DNA from: Halichondria panicea
Taxonomy: Eukaryota > Porifera > Demospongiae > Suberitida > Halichondriidae
Direction: 5' to 3'
Length of the DNA stretch: 64,000 nt
NCBI RefSeq assembly: GCF_963675165.1
Contig: NC_087390.1
Coordinates: 4,349,301-4,413,300, forward strand
The translations under genes and the position numbers were made by a program. Positions 11,394 to 22,669 of this stretch are shown here, one piece after another. How positions within the stretch are numbered: position 1 is the stretch's first letter; each line of letters starts with the position of its first letter. The notes below the pieces were generated by a model, which was not told the DNA's origin, searched no databases, and saw nothing but the letters and a program-made list of their open reading frames with translations.

Positions 11394-11865
11394 CTATTAC
11401 AGCTGCTCAATGAAGTGTAAGTAAGAGTTTCTATAGGCTTTTAGTTGGATTTTAATTCGTAGATTTGCAAAATAATGCTTCATTCTTGAGTGCCTAGTTT
11501 TGCTTACTTGGAATGCTATTGCAGAAGAGTGCGTAGCAAAACTTGTTCACCAAGTGTTGCTACTCTAGTTAGCTCTGTACTAGAACGCTAGCTATTGGTA
11601 CATGTAGCTGCAAGAGTGGGAAAAGAGAGCTGCAAGGCTCTGTTGATGCAGCCATTAATGACTTGAACTTTGGTATCGATCGTTTTAAAAAACAATCATG
11701 GTGATCATTACCCACTCTTCCTTGTCAAGAACCTGGAGTAATTTCCCTGATTCTGGATTCTGCCTGAATGCAGCAAAATTATCATGATACACATATGTGT
11801 ATAAGCTATATGTAGCTTTGGCACCTGCACCGAGGCATCAGCACCAGCGGTGCTTTCATTATAAT
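11314..11865 (+). repeat. Interspersed repeat R1, copy 1, with (GT)n tract
   Basis: Starts with tatgcctcggtgcgcatgcg, runs into a (GT)n microsatellite at about 11353-11390, continues through a conserved ~250-base body and ends near gaggcatcagcaccagcggt. The same order recurs at 31141-31575 and, shorter, at 34386-34675; an inverted copy is at 55550-55742. No coding capacity is evident. The family is not recognised. Confidence 0.7.
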
Positions 11866-12602
11866 TATAAGTTTTAACATTAATTATAGTGCTAATACAC
11901 ACCATGTGGGTGTAGTAAGTATAAACAATGGTTTCACTTTTTCAAACTTTTTATCTAATGCTCGACAAACACAATTAAAGGACTGACAAACAAATTACAT
12001 GTCAGAGTTTAAGATAACTACTTACTTTCGACGGCTCTTTCCAAGCAATGCAGACGTTTCTGTCTGTCTTGCTCATCAATATAGATGTAGGGAACTCCCC
12101 ATTTCTCGAGGAGCTCACGGAGGACTTTGGTGAACTTGTCTTGCTCTTGTCTGTCTTGGACCATCCGGAAGCCATCGTCAGTCGGAGAAGCAAGCGGACA
12201 AAGAATTACGACGAGAGAGTGTCGATATCGCTCTAGGAGCTCACTTGCTGATTTTGTTTGAGCTAATTTTTCAGCTGCCTCTGGGCTTTGCTTAATGTGC
12301 ACATACGCTAGTGGATCTGGACCGCGGTCGGAAATAAATGGCTCGTTATTTTCTTCGAATCGTACTTCTCGTATGTTTTGCTCTTCAAGAATGAGTTGTT
12401 GCAATTTGAGAAATATATCTTTAGTGGGTGTTTCCAAAGAAGCAATTAGGTCGTCCCTGGTAAGTGAATGAGTTCTCATAACATGTCGTGCAACTTCTGA
12501 TATATGAGAGTATTGTTTATGCTTGATAATCCAGTCGTTTGCCAATGTAGTTTTTCCAACAGAGCTAGCTCCACACAGAATGATCTTGTCAACAACATCC
12601 AT
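11708..12602 (-). CDS. Small P-loop NTPase, AAA_28 / NadR-like
   Basis: Exon 1 (12026-12602) opens with ATG and encodes 192 residues with an early Walker A motif, GASSVGKTT (residues 11-19). A candidate Walker B-like acidic strand (PFISDRGPDP) and a C-terminal strand-helix (VPYIYIDEQDRQ) follow. This fits the AAA_28/NadR nucleotide-kinase-like fold, as in TTD14-type proteins; the substrate is unknown. The donor gtaagt follows 12026. A phase-compatible exon 11708-11763 would end the protein at about 210 residues with a TAA. That second exon lies within the R1 repeat, so the C-terminus is uncertain. The gene is co-oriented with the RdRP-helicase gene, but their exons do not join in phase with the sites I tested. 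Confidence 0.75.
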
Positions 12603-12742
12603 TTATAGATAGATCAGTGTTCCATTAGAGAAAAGTCGGCCTGCTGATTGGTTCCAGAGTTCAGATCACGCCCATATATTTTGTCTCTAGCTCTGTGTTC
12701 ATGAGATCTAGATTATAGTGATAGTGCTAGCATGGTGCTAGT

Positions 12743-13544
12743 GTAGCCTCGGTCCCAGACCGATTTTTTTTTAATAGAACGAAGTTGAAAAATACGGCCT
12801 GGTATTGATTGTATCTGGGCGTGGCAGGAACCGGAAACAAAAGCAGTGATTCTTTACATTTTGTTTCCTGCTTTTTTTCTGTAATACTAAAGGTGTACGT
12901 AGAGGCATTTTACTCCCGTAAAAGTTACAGTAATTTAGCTCCGTGTCATGTTCTCAATTTATAGCTAGCTAGCTATGGCATGCAACTCGTTGTCTTGTTT
13001 GAAGCAAGATGGCCTCACTCTCATGGCAGAACAGGCCCAGGCTCTCAAGCTCCTGTTTGAGGGAAGGGACGTGTTTATCTGGTTCCCAACGGGGTATGGC
13101 AAGTCTCTCTGCTATATCAGTTGCTACCCTTTTTAATGGACTACAAGCTAGGTAGGACCAAGGCTCCTCCTGTTGACAAAAGTGTTGTTCTTGTTAATTG
13201 TCTCTCCCCTTGTATCTCTCATCATGAGACTCATGATTGACCAGATCAGGAGTCTAAACAATAGAGGTGTTTCTGCTGCCATCCTCAGTAGCAATAAAGG
13301 AATCGACAAAGATTTGGTTGCCACTGCCAAAGAAGTGTCTTCTGGGAAGTATTTCCTGCTGTATACTGCCCCAGAGGCTGTTGTTGAAGACCACTGTTGG
13401 AGGATTCATTTTTTGTTGTACCACGAGTCAATTTGTTATGTATTAAAAAACCACGCCCAGATCACGCCCAAATACGATCAATACCAGGCCTAGTAGGCGA
13501 CCTAGCGTTCAATTGGAGACGGATCGGCCGGGGGTCGAGGCTAG
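12743..13544. mobile_element. TAG...CTA TIR element carrying a RecQ helicase fragment
   Basis: Left end: tagcctcggtcccagaccga, then a stretch including acggcctggtattgattgta and ctgggcgtgg. The right end (about 13450-13544) is the inverted counterpart. The flanks on both sides read ggtgctagt, a 9-base direct repeat beside the TIRs (left TIR offset by one base). The TIR matches the element at 36588-37120. The interior is not transposase-like but contains a degraded RecQ fragment. The right end lies about 20 bases from the start codon of the peptidase gene, so the element forms part of its promoter or 5' UTR. Confidence 0.75.
12975..13440 (+). pseudogene. Truncated, frameshifted RecQ-like DNA helicase fragment
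   Basis: From the ATG at 12975 the frame encodes a RecQ-type start of the helicase core, including FPTGYGKSLCY (Walker A of SF2 RecQ helicases). It then shifts frame near 13120; the alternative frame continues into LPFLMDYKLG. A further open stretch at about 13195-13400 reads VSPLVSLI, then DQIRSLNNRGVSAAILSSN and FLLYTAPEAVV, all RecQ family blocks. The DExH box and everything after are missing; the sequence runs into the right TIR. Read as a captured gene fragment that no longer makes a helicase. Confidence 0.8.
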
Positions 13545-13564
13545 GTGCTAGTATAGCTAGTGAG

Positions 13565-16500
13565 ATGGCGACTGAGGAGAAGGCAACGCTTTTGGTTGGA
13601 CAGAATCATGAACGTAGCGCCTCACCTGCTGATCCGGAGCATGCACCAGAAGAAGTCCATTTTCACAGAAAAGCATCAGAGTCAAGCTTCAACTGGATCG
13701 GCTGTTTCTGTATGTTAGGAATCCTTGTATTTCTGCTAGCTGTGCTAGGAGCAATGTTTGGAGCTGGTGTTGTTGTGGGAAGAGGTACTGTAGCTACTGG
13801 TAACACCACTGCCGGTTTCGACTGGGGTGGAAATGTCATCATCGATGGTAAAAATGTGGCTATCATTAGCTGGTTCGATGGAGAAATGAGTGCAGATAAC
13901 ATAAAAAAAAATCTTGAGTGAGTTTACTGTACACGGGACGCTTGGAAAACCTATTGTAATCGGATAGCTTTGTATTTCCCTTGTACAATGTTCAATGGAG
14001 AGGTACTCACTTTCCTAATGAGCCTGTACAGCAGCTACTGTAACAGTTTAATTAGCTATAAATTAAGTTACGTACAGTTACTGGTACCTAGCTAGCAAGG
14101 TGAATGTAACCCACGTAGTTAAAACCAGCACTGCAATCCAGCTCCACCCTCAGAAAGGCTATTGACCTTTTTTTACGCGACCTACTACATTTCATTTTCT
14201 CTCATTTGCAGCACTTTAACTGAGAAGCCGCACATAGCTGGGAGTGAGCAGAACCATCAGCTAGCACTGATGATCTACCAACAGTGGGAAGGGTTCATGT
14301 TCGACAAAGTGGAGCTAGTCAACTATTCGGTTCTGCTCAGCTACCCCAACACGAGCAATCCTAATGTGCTGCAACTTAAAGATAGGGATGATATGGTTTT
14401 GTATGCTGGCCATACTGATCAGGAACCACCTTTGACCCCTGGTGAAAATGACTCCAACGTGGCTCCACCCTTCAATGCTTACTCTGGAAGTGGGGAAGCT
14501 AAGGTATATTGAAATTACTGTACACTACCGTATAGCGGGTAATTTTCGTGGGCAGGCTGACCTCCACGAAATTTTATCGTAGGCGTGGCTTATCTGAACG
14601 TAGGAATGCCGTGCAGCCACGAGACTAAACGAAATTTTTACTCGAACTTCGAAAATTGGTTTACTTCCAGTTGAAAGACGTCTCTACTGTAGGGGTGTGG
14701 TCATTTGAACCTCTATCCTCGAAATCTGCGAAAAGTTTAGTTTGAGCAATCTGCGAAACTTTAGTGCCTCGAAAATAACCTGCTATACGGTATAACTTGT
14801 AGCTGCAGAATTTGTACTTTAAAACTTAAAACTTCAATTCTGCTCGGCTCTTAGGGCCCAGTCGTGTATGTGAACTATGCCAGGATCGATGACTTTGAGT
14901 ACCTCACTAAGAACCTCACTCTGAATCTATCAAACCATGTCTGCATTGCTCGCTACGGAGGAATCTTTCGGGGAGATAAGGTGACTTGTGAGGGGCCGGG
15001 ATATCAATGAGAGTATGACTAGTGCATTCACCATGACATTGTACATCTACATCTACTACATCTACTGCTTTTGTACAATTAGAAGAATGTTTAATTGTCC
15101 ACTGACTATTCTTACTTGTACCATCCATAATAATAATTATTACACTTGTGTTAGTGTTTGAGAGTTAACACACTGTGTACATATGTAAGTGTAGTTAATG
15201 GTGCTGGATACATTTTGGTGAAGGTGGCATTTGTTTCAGATTGTTTGTACACCGTTCATTTGGGACCTGTGTGTCTGGCCTACTTTATATACAGATGGCC
15301 TTACTTTAAGTGTCCATTGAGAGAGGTTGTGCTGTATACTATTATAGCCACACTTTTAGTATTAGACCTTGACCACTCAGTGTTGTCCCAAAAATGCTTG
15401 CATCACTCGCTAAAGATGCCAAATGTTTTGGTGATTGTAGGTTCACTGTTAGTACTGTATTCTCATGCACTCTGTCGTAGGCTCATTTGGCTCAGCGATA
15501 CGGCTGTAGTGGTCTGCTTATATACTCTGATCCGCAAGACTATGCCCCTAATGGCGTGCCAGTGTACCCTGATGGACCCAGTCTACCACCAGGGGGTGTG
15601 CAGAGGGGCTCTCTCATGATCACAGAGGGAGATCCACTGACCCCCGGAGTACCAGCTATTGGTAAGCGCCCTGTAACTATCTGTGAGGATATAAGTCATG
15701 AGACCTTGAAATTTACAGGCACAAGCACGAGGGCGAGTTGCCTATATAATATTTATATAAAACACGAGGATTCTCATACTATAATTATGTGTGTTATATC
15801 ACGTTACCGAATCATGCCTCGAGGCTATAATAAAAATAATATAAAATTATCACGGAAGGGACTGTATGACTTTTATTACAGCCTTGTTACCTTGACAACA
15901 AGAAGATCGAGGGTCCAATTCTAGGCAGAAATGAATAGACAAGCTAATTTTATGAAATAGTTTTTTCATGCAACCAATTATTTTGTTTACCAGCTAGTGC
16001 GTATGGAGCGCCATTCAGGTCAAAAATGCATGACAGAATCATCGATCATCAATCATCGATCATTGCCAATCGGTTTGTCGATCTTTAAGCTTTGCCTCTA
16101 TGCTTGACCCTTGACCCGAGCTCTCAACCTTCACCTTGACACTATATTAAAAGTACTAGACTAGACTGGAACTCGACTACTTATGTATTACGTACCTATA
16201 GCTAGCTATTAAAGATCAAGACAGAAGTGAAGCTCGAAGACTAACCACCACCTCTAATTCATCCAGAAATTGGTTCATCTCTGTTGTGTAGCTGACATGT
16301 ATAGACTGTATGAACAAGAGGAACATGTAGTACTGATTAAGAGTTATGTACTAAATAGGGTTGTGAAAGCGACGGACAGAGGAGGCCTAAACATCAGGGG
16401 GGATATGACTCCACGTCATGTATAGCCCTCTGGACTGACTACTGCAGTACACTACACTATTCATTTTGACACAGGTCAACAGTAAAAGCTCACTTACCAT

Positions 16501-19500
16501 TCAAACAGATTAACAAAGTGGCTGGCAAACTGACAAAATTGGGACACTGCTTAATTAGCTGCATGTGTTCCACACATTCTCAGCATGGCAGTGCAGTATA
16601 TAGTACAAGTACTAGATTCAATGTGAAAGTTGAAAGGTCAAGGGTCAAACTAATTGGTGTGATCGATGATTCTGTCATGCATTTTTGACCTGAATGGGCG
16701 CTCCATAAGTGCGTACATATACACGCAATACTAAATACGATAATTTTTTGTTATGTCCAGATGGCATGTATCGTCGAGCGTATGAGGAGCTAGCAGAGGA
16801 AGGTGGTGTACCCAGCATTTCTGTGCAGCCCATCTCGTACGGAGACGCTGTACACTTTATGAGGTGGGGCAAGTGATACCATCAGGAATACACGTACTAG
16901 CTCAAAATGATTGTGCTGTAATATCAACAGTTTGGAACGGATTGGATGTAGAAATACTCTTGATAAGTATTGCTGTTCATGCATGAGCCACTAAGGCATT
17001 AGTCTTAAGACTTCATTGAGCTGTCCTTTATAGAGTATAACAAGACTGAAGTACACCTGCACTCTTTGTATGTTGTTACTTTACCCCTGCAGCCAGCTCT
17101 CGCTGTACCCAGCTCCATCTTCCTGGATTGGAAACCTCTCTGACATCGATTACTTCATTGCCCAGGACCCCTCCAATGACAAGTAAGTATTCGTCACCAA
17201 TACCTTAAATTTGACACGACTGGTGTGCTTGGAGGAACCTGTCAAGTTATTGAATTCTTGTCACAAACATTGTATACATGATGTACATTGATTAGGGATT
17301 ATGCCAGTTTCAGCACCCCCCCCCCCCCTAGCTCTCAAATTATAATTGATTGCAGCAAAATTAAGGAAATAATTATTTTTCTCTATTGGAGATGCCCCAA
17401 GAATTTTTGTGTGACCCGGTCCTAATCATTCTTCCCCTTTTAAAAATAGAGAAATATCCTTTACATTATGTGCTTGATAGAAAGTTTTTACCTATACCTT
17501 AGTGCATTTGAACCTACATGTACATGTACATACCCGTACGTATAATTATACAGTACGTGTACGTACGTACATGTACATGTTGTCCGCTATCAGTGGTAGC
17601 AGTTATTCACTAACTCTTGTACAGTGAGACGTATCTGATGGTGAACAATTATCAGGAACAGAGAACTATCTACAATGTCATAGCCACCATCTACGGTGGA
17701 GTGGAGCCAGGTAGGCAGGCCTTAATTGCATGGTCTCACCAAGAGTCCATAATAAAGGAGAGAGAGGGCATCAAATGTAGCATAGCCTTGCATCAGATGT
17801 ATTCCGAAAATAACGTGACTTCCTGTCTGAAACCCGTGATCATTAATGACAATAATAGGTGCTCGGATTGGTCAGTTACCAATTAGCAAGAAGTAACGTT
17901 ACTTTCCAAATACATCTGCTGCAAGGTAAGTCTTCGTTCGATACTCTCTCTCTTTTATTATGGACTCTTGGTCTCACTGCACCTTGAGCGATGTAATATC
18001 AGGATATTCTAGATATAATATCGCCAGTAGTATAATTATTCATAATTTAAGGCAGATTGCCAACTGAGCATTGAGCTACACGTATTGTTTAAAATTTCTT
18101 TAAAAATTAATGTGAAATGCTTTACTAACAGTGCTTTAATGTAATAATTACGTCTTGTTTCTCTCACAGACCGTCAGGTAATCATGGGTAACCATAGAGA
18201 CGCCTGGGTGTTTGGAGCCGTGGATCCTAACTCTGGTACTGCTACTCTCATGGAGATGGCCAGATCATTCAGTATTTTGAGACAAAACAGTAAGTCTTAC
18301 TTTTGAAGATTTATATTTAATGCTGTGAGCTTGTATACATTTAGTCTTGAATATTAAATTTGTGTCAAATCTTTATTTACCCCTCTCTCCTTACAGAATG
18401 GAGACCTGGTCGCACTTTGGTGCTGTGCAGCTGGGATGCTGAAGAGTACGGACTCATCGGGTCAACAGAGTGGGTCGAGGTGAGGGGGAAATGTAATCAA
18501 CATTATTATTACGTAATGGTCGTGCTGTCTTGGGGGTATTAATGTCGTACTTTGTACTAGACGTAGCTGCGATTTGTTTGCTGTGTGGGCACTTGGTGAC
18601 TATCTTCATACACTATTTACACATTGGAGTATATGCACATGTGTACATGATTGTCTAAGTTCTTGCACGGCATGATTATAACACGCGTCCTACTCCTCCA
18701 CGGAATGTTAGGACAAAGGCTGGCTCCTGGGAGCTAACACTGTGGCTTATCTTAATGTGGACGTTGCTGTTTCTGGTGAGCACAATATCATATCATGTAA
18801 TTGTTGAGTGGAACTTGTGGAGTGATAACATAAAAGACCCAAACTTAAAATCGACAATAATGATTGGTGTAGATCAACATGTCATCTTATAAAGGGTTTG
18901 TGATTGCAAAAAATTGTATATAGTATATAATGTTGTGTGTACCTTAAAGGTGAAATATTTTCACAGGTAGATTTGTTTGCGTTTTCACTGTTTAGCTCAT
19001 TTTGCTGGTATTAAGAAATTAATGTTTTTCATAGCGTTTTACTCGCAAATTAATACTTGTAAAATGTGTCACCATAAGGTATACATTATCCTGTTTATAG
19101 AACATTATTAACACATAACATCTACATGTATAGGCTCCGAGTTTTTTGTTTCTTCTGCCAACCCTCTGTTGTTTGTACCCCTGTGGAGGGCAGCGGAGAT
19201 GGTCAAGTGTCCTGACCCTGGGTTTGACACTGTCTATGACCAATGGCTCCATTACACACCCCACACTTACAAAAATGGAGGATCTAAGCCACTGTAAGCT
19301 ATTCCTGCGTGTCGGAGTTACATACTAATACATGGCTATAACACACTTCAGTGGCATGTCCAGCTATGGGCTCAGGGTGCTCAAGTACCCCCCCCCCCCA
19401 AGCTAAAAATGTTCACTGTAACTTACTGTTTATCTGGGAGCTATTCAACAGTGAACAGCACTTAGCTATTCAGATTGAAAGCTAGAGCTTTTGCATGTCT

Positions 19501-21609
19501 AATGATTGAACCACACCCAAATAACGTTGTCATGGAACCAATCCCTGGAGGAATGACACTAGATACTTTTACTGTGCAAATCGAAGTGATTAAGTCAAGT
19601 AAAGAGCCATTTAGTGAGTACCTATATCAATACAGTATTATGTGTGCAGGAAAAGTAGATATGGCTTCCTGTGCGTGGGGCGCTCCAACATTTGTGCGTT
19701 TCTAGGAAATGCAATAGAGTGCCTTTCCTAGAAACGCCACTGTACTTCATACATGTAGTATTCCTTGGGGGCAGGCTCATGTTTCCAAGAATTGATACGG
19801 TTTGTATTGTGTGTTAATTGCTCTTCGCTATTTAGGAGGAATTCCTACATAACTACAGGAGGAATTCCTACATAACTACATGTACATGTATGATAACTAT
19901 GGTCTTTTGCAGGATAAACAACCTTGGCTCTGGTAGTGACTTCACCATGTTCCTACAAGGTTATGGCATTTCCTGTACCTCGTCTGGCTATGTGAGTTGG
20001 TTCATTCTCACTTAAATACAGACAGAATGATTCAAACTCATTGCTAGAAAGTTTATCGTTTTGGACTATACCGTGGAGGATCTTCTTATAGTAGACTATC
20101 AACAATTTTGTTGTACAGCATTTGCAGGCAATCTTCATACGTACATGTACATGCATATACTCTTTAAGAACCCGGCCTGTGTTGTAAGAGCAGTATACAT
20201 GTAGTACCGTATAGCGGGTTGTTTTCGAGGCACTAAATTTTTGCGGATTGCTCAAACTAAACATTTCATTTTAGAGGATATAGAGGTTCAAATGACCACA
20301 CCCCTTCAGTAAAGAGGTATTTCAACCGGGAGTAACTCAATTTTCGAGGACAAAATTTTTGAGGCTCCGAGGTTCAATTATTGAAAATCTCAAAAAAATT
20401 AGTGCCTTCGAAAATAACTACATCTAAAGATCCCTTTGCATGTGTGCAGGCCAACACCACGGCATATGCAGTCTACCATTCAGTCCATGACAATTTCTAC
20501 TGGATGAGCAACTTTGGTGATCCCTCTTTCGCCCACCACGTGGCAGTGGGGCTGGTCTGGCTCAAGACTGCTATGCTACTCGTTACCAACCCACTCCTGC
20601 CTTACGATCCAAGACTCTATGCTGAAGTCGTGAAGAGTAACTTTGACGATTTATCAAAACTGAATTCAGATTTGCTCAAAGAACAAGACATCACACTATG
20701 TAAGCTTGACATCATTATTTGTTCGTATATACCAAGTACTGTATGGTAGAGAAAGCTATGAATTTAATAAGCTAAACACATACATGTAAAACCTCTGTGC
20801 ATGTACATGTAATCTAAATAATTATTTGCTGGACCTTTCCATTTTCCGCTCGAGATCTACATTAAGCTAATAAGGCCACCTATGCAAGTTGTATATAGCA
20901 GTTTGGTGTACTTTTTGGCTCCTAGGTTATGCGTTGGTTAAACCTTAGGTTCTTACCAGTTTCCATCCATCATGCTTTTCCCATTGTTTGCTCTAAACTT
21001 GTTTAAATTTACATATGTGTGATTTGATTCTGTGCTACAGCCTACCTGGAAGTGGCTGTAATGAACTTTGAGGACAGCTGTAGCAATTTGTGGGAAGATG
21101 TACAGAGAGTGGTTCAAGATGGCCCTCCATCAGAGAACATTGTACGCATCATCACTGACAAGTACATGAACATAGAGAGAGCCTTCATACATCCAGAAGG
21201 ACTGCCTGGAAGACCTTACTTTAAGTGAGTAATATCTGATGTTGTCCATGTTGTCAATGTGTTAAAATGTATTGTACTGTAGCTAATTTACAATTTATAT
21301 CTTTGCTTCATTCACAACTGTGCTGGTTACACTGTAAATGTATGCTACATAACTACATCTTTTTACGTTTCACGTTGTTAATTGAGATTCTTCGCTCGAT
21401 CCTACAGGCATGTGCTGTTTGCTCCAAGCTCATTCAACAGTTACGGTAGCTCTGGCTTCCCCGGAGTCTCTGACACGATCTTTGAGGCCACTCAGTCGGG
21501 GAAGGAGGAGGACTGGAACAAAATACGGAGACAGATTGATATCGTCCGGAACCATCTAAGATACGCTACCATGATAATGAACGAACCAACTCTCAAATAT
21601 GCTCCTTAA
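13565..21609 (+). CDS. Glutamate carboxypeptidase II / NAALADase-like M28 metallopeptidase
   Basis: Fifteen exons join in phase: 13565-13917, 14212-14503, 14855-14980, 15481-15661, 16761-16863, 17093-17182, 17625-17710, 18170-18289, 18397-18479, 18712-18775, 19134-19293, 19913-19991, 20450-20699, 21041-21224, 21408-21609, giving about 790 residues (human FOLH1 is 750). It is a type II membrane protein: a short cytoplasmic N-terminus, one hydrophobic segment at about residues 40-70, then the ectodomain with a protease-associated region and the M28 catalytic core. The zinc/catalytic blocks are all present: [17 protein letters not shown] (His, Asp), [14 protein letters not shown] (catalytic Glu and ligand Glu), YLNVDVAV (Asp) and YHSVHDN (His). 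Expected to remove C-terminal glutamate from peptides or folyl-polyglutamate outside the cell. Introns carry several small transposons. Confidence 0.93.
14528..14790. mobile_element. TA-flanked MITE, CCGTATAGCGGG family, copy 1
   Basis: Inverted ends ccgtatagcgggtaattttc and cgaaaataacctgctatacg, flanked by TA on both sides, in an intron of the peptidase gene. The TA duplication fits Tc1/mariner/pogo-type non-autonomous elements. Confidence 0.8.
16002..16707. mobile_element. Fold-back inverted-repeat element in peptidase intron
   Basis: About 45 bases at each end are inverted copies, beginning tatggagcgccattcaggtc and ending with its complement, with one-base differences. The exact flanking repeat agtgcg lies on both sides. 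Inner regions, including a gacccttgacc / ggtcaagggtc pair, are also inverted. No coding capacity. Confidence 0.75.
20207..20428. mobile_element. CCGTATAGCGGG-family MITE, copy 2 (right end degraded)
   Basis: The left end ccgtatagcgggttgttttc is intact. The right end keeps gtgccttcgaaaataact but lacks the outer tatacgg. It ends about 25 bases before the acceptor of the exon at 20450, so the element now supplies part of the splice-site environment. Confidence 0.65.
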
Positions 21610-22669
21610 ACTGATTGTGTATTACATGTATACCATTTTTATAGGTTTTGTGATTATCTTCTATGTGGTACGTGTTTGATTAGGCCACTTCCTGGCTCAC
21701 ATGAGTACATTTTGTCTATACAGTAGAACCTCGATTATCCAGACACCTTGGTTCCAGAAGCAGGCCGGATAAGTGAATATGACGGATAATTGAATAGATA
21801 AACCACGCCTTAATCCACCCACTTTATTGATAAACAGCAGTGCCGTATGGTGTTCTGCGCATGCGCAGAAGATAAGCAGGCATGTCTCCATGGTAACAGC
21901 TTTTTTTTTTTTTTTTTTTAGCCTTTATGGCGAAACGAGTAGTTAAGTACAAACGGGTAGACAGATATAAATCGAAATCTAAGTAAGGTAAAGATATGAA
22001 GAACAAACATATAGTAAGTTTAGGTATGCCCATCAAGCACAGGTGATAGAGTTGGTGACCTGTGAATGAGCATGGAAGCATTCCCTCGCCAAAGGGCTAG
22101 GTAACAGCTGCAATGCGCATGCGCATTTGAGGGACACGCCCATTTTCTGATCTTGTTATCAGTGATAACAAGAAAACTGCCAAGCCGGATAATAGAGGTT
22201 CTGGATAATGGAGGGCCGAATAATCGAGGTTCTACTGTACTAGTGCACCCAATTAACTTGTGTGATTTCACTTCATGGGAGAGCCCCTGGGGTTCTCCCT
22301 TGCAAGAGCCATATATGCAGTTCATAGTACAAACAACTCATGCATGACACTCCTCTAAATGCATGTAGACTACAGTCTAGTAGTATAGTAGAGGTCTATA
22401 TATAGAAACTGAAACATCAGACAAAATATAGCTCACAATCTGTTTGTTAAAAGACTCATTCACATTCATTTGTCAAATTGTACAACAGAGGATGAAGTAA
22501 CTAGACTGTGTAAGTCCTAAAGTTGTAATTATACCACAGCTCTATATACTATAATTATAATTATAGATAATTTATTGTTGTCTTTAATTATAGATCTATA
22601 TAATTATAGCAGGTTTTCTGAAAAGACTAGTAGATATACGTGACTCTGGTATTATGATTTATTATAGAA
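21610..22669. other. Intergenic region between peptidase and death-domain gene
   Basis: Holds the 3' UTR of the peptidase, one pogo-like element (21721-22237) and about 430 bases of AT-rich DNA before the ATG at 22670. No other gene seen. Confidence 0.5.
21721..22237. mobile_element. pogo/Tigger-like MITE with TA duplication
   Basis: Ends are cagtagaacctcgattatcc and its near-exact inverted copy (ataatcgaggttctactg), each flanked by TA. CAGT(A/G)GAACCTC ends with TA insertion are typical of pogo/Tigger elements. The interior has no transposase. Internal poly-T at 21901-21919. Confidence 0.85.

Noticed and set aside
11708-12602. AAA_28 NTPase as the missing N-terminus of the RdRP-helicase
   Set aside because: The donor at 12026 does not join the acceptor at 10573 in phase, directly or through the 11708-11763 exon; the NTPase frame also ends in a stop.
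15158-15619. 153-codon plus-strand frame in the peptidase gene
   Set aside because: It runs through an intron and into the exon at 15481 in the wrong frame; the real exon matches the peptidase family.
17521-17582. Palindromic run of tacgtacatgtacatg as a regulatory site or origin
   Set aside because: Simple alternating low-complexity sequence; similar acatgtacatgt words are common throughout the window.
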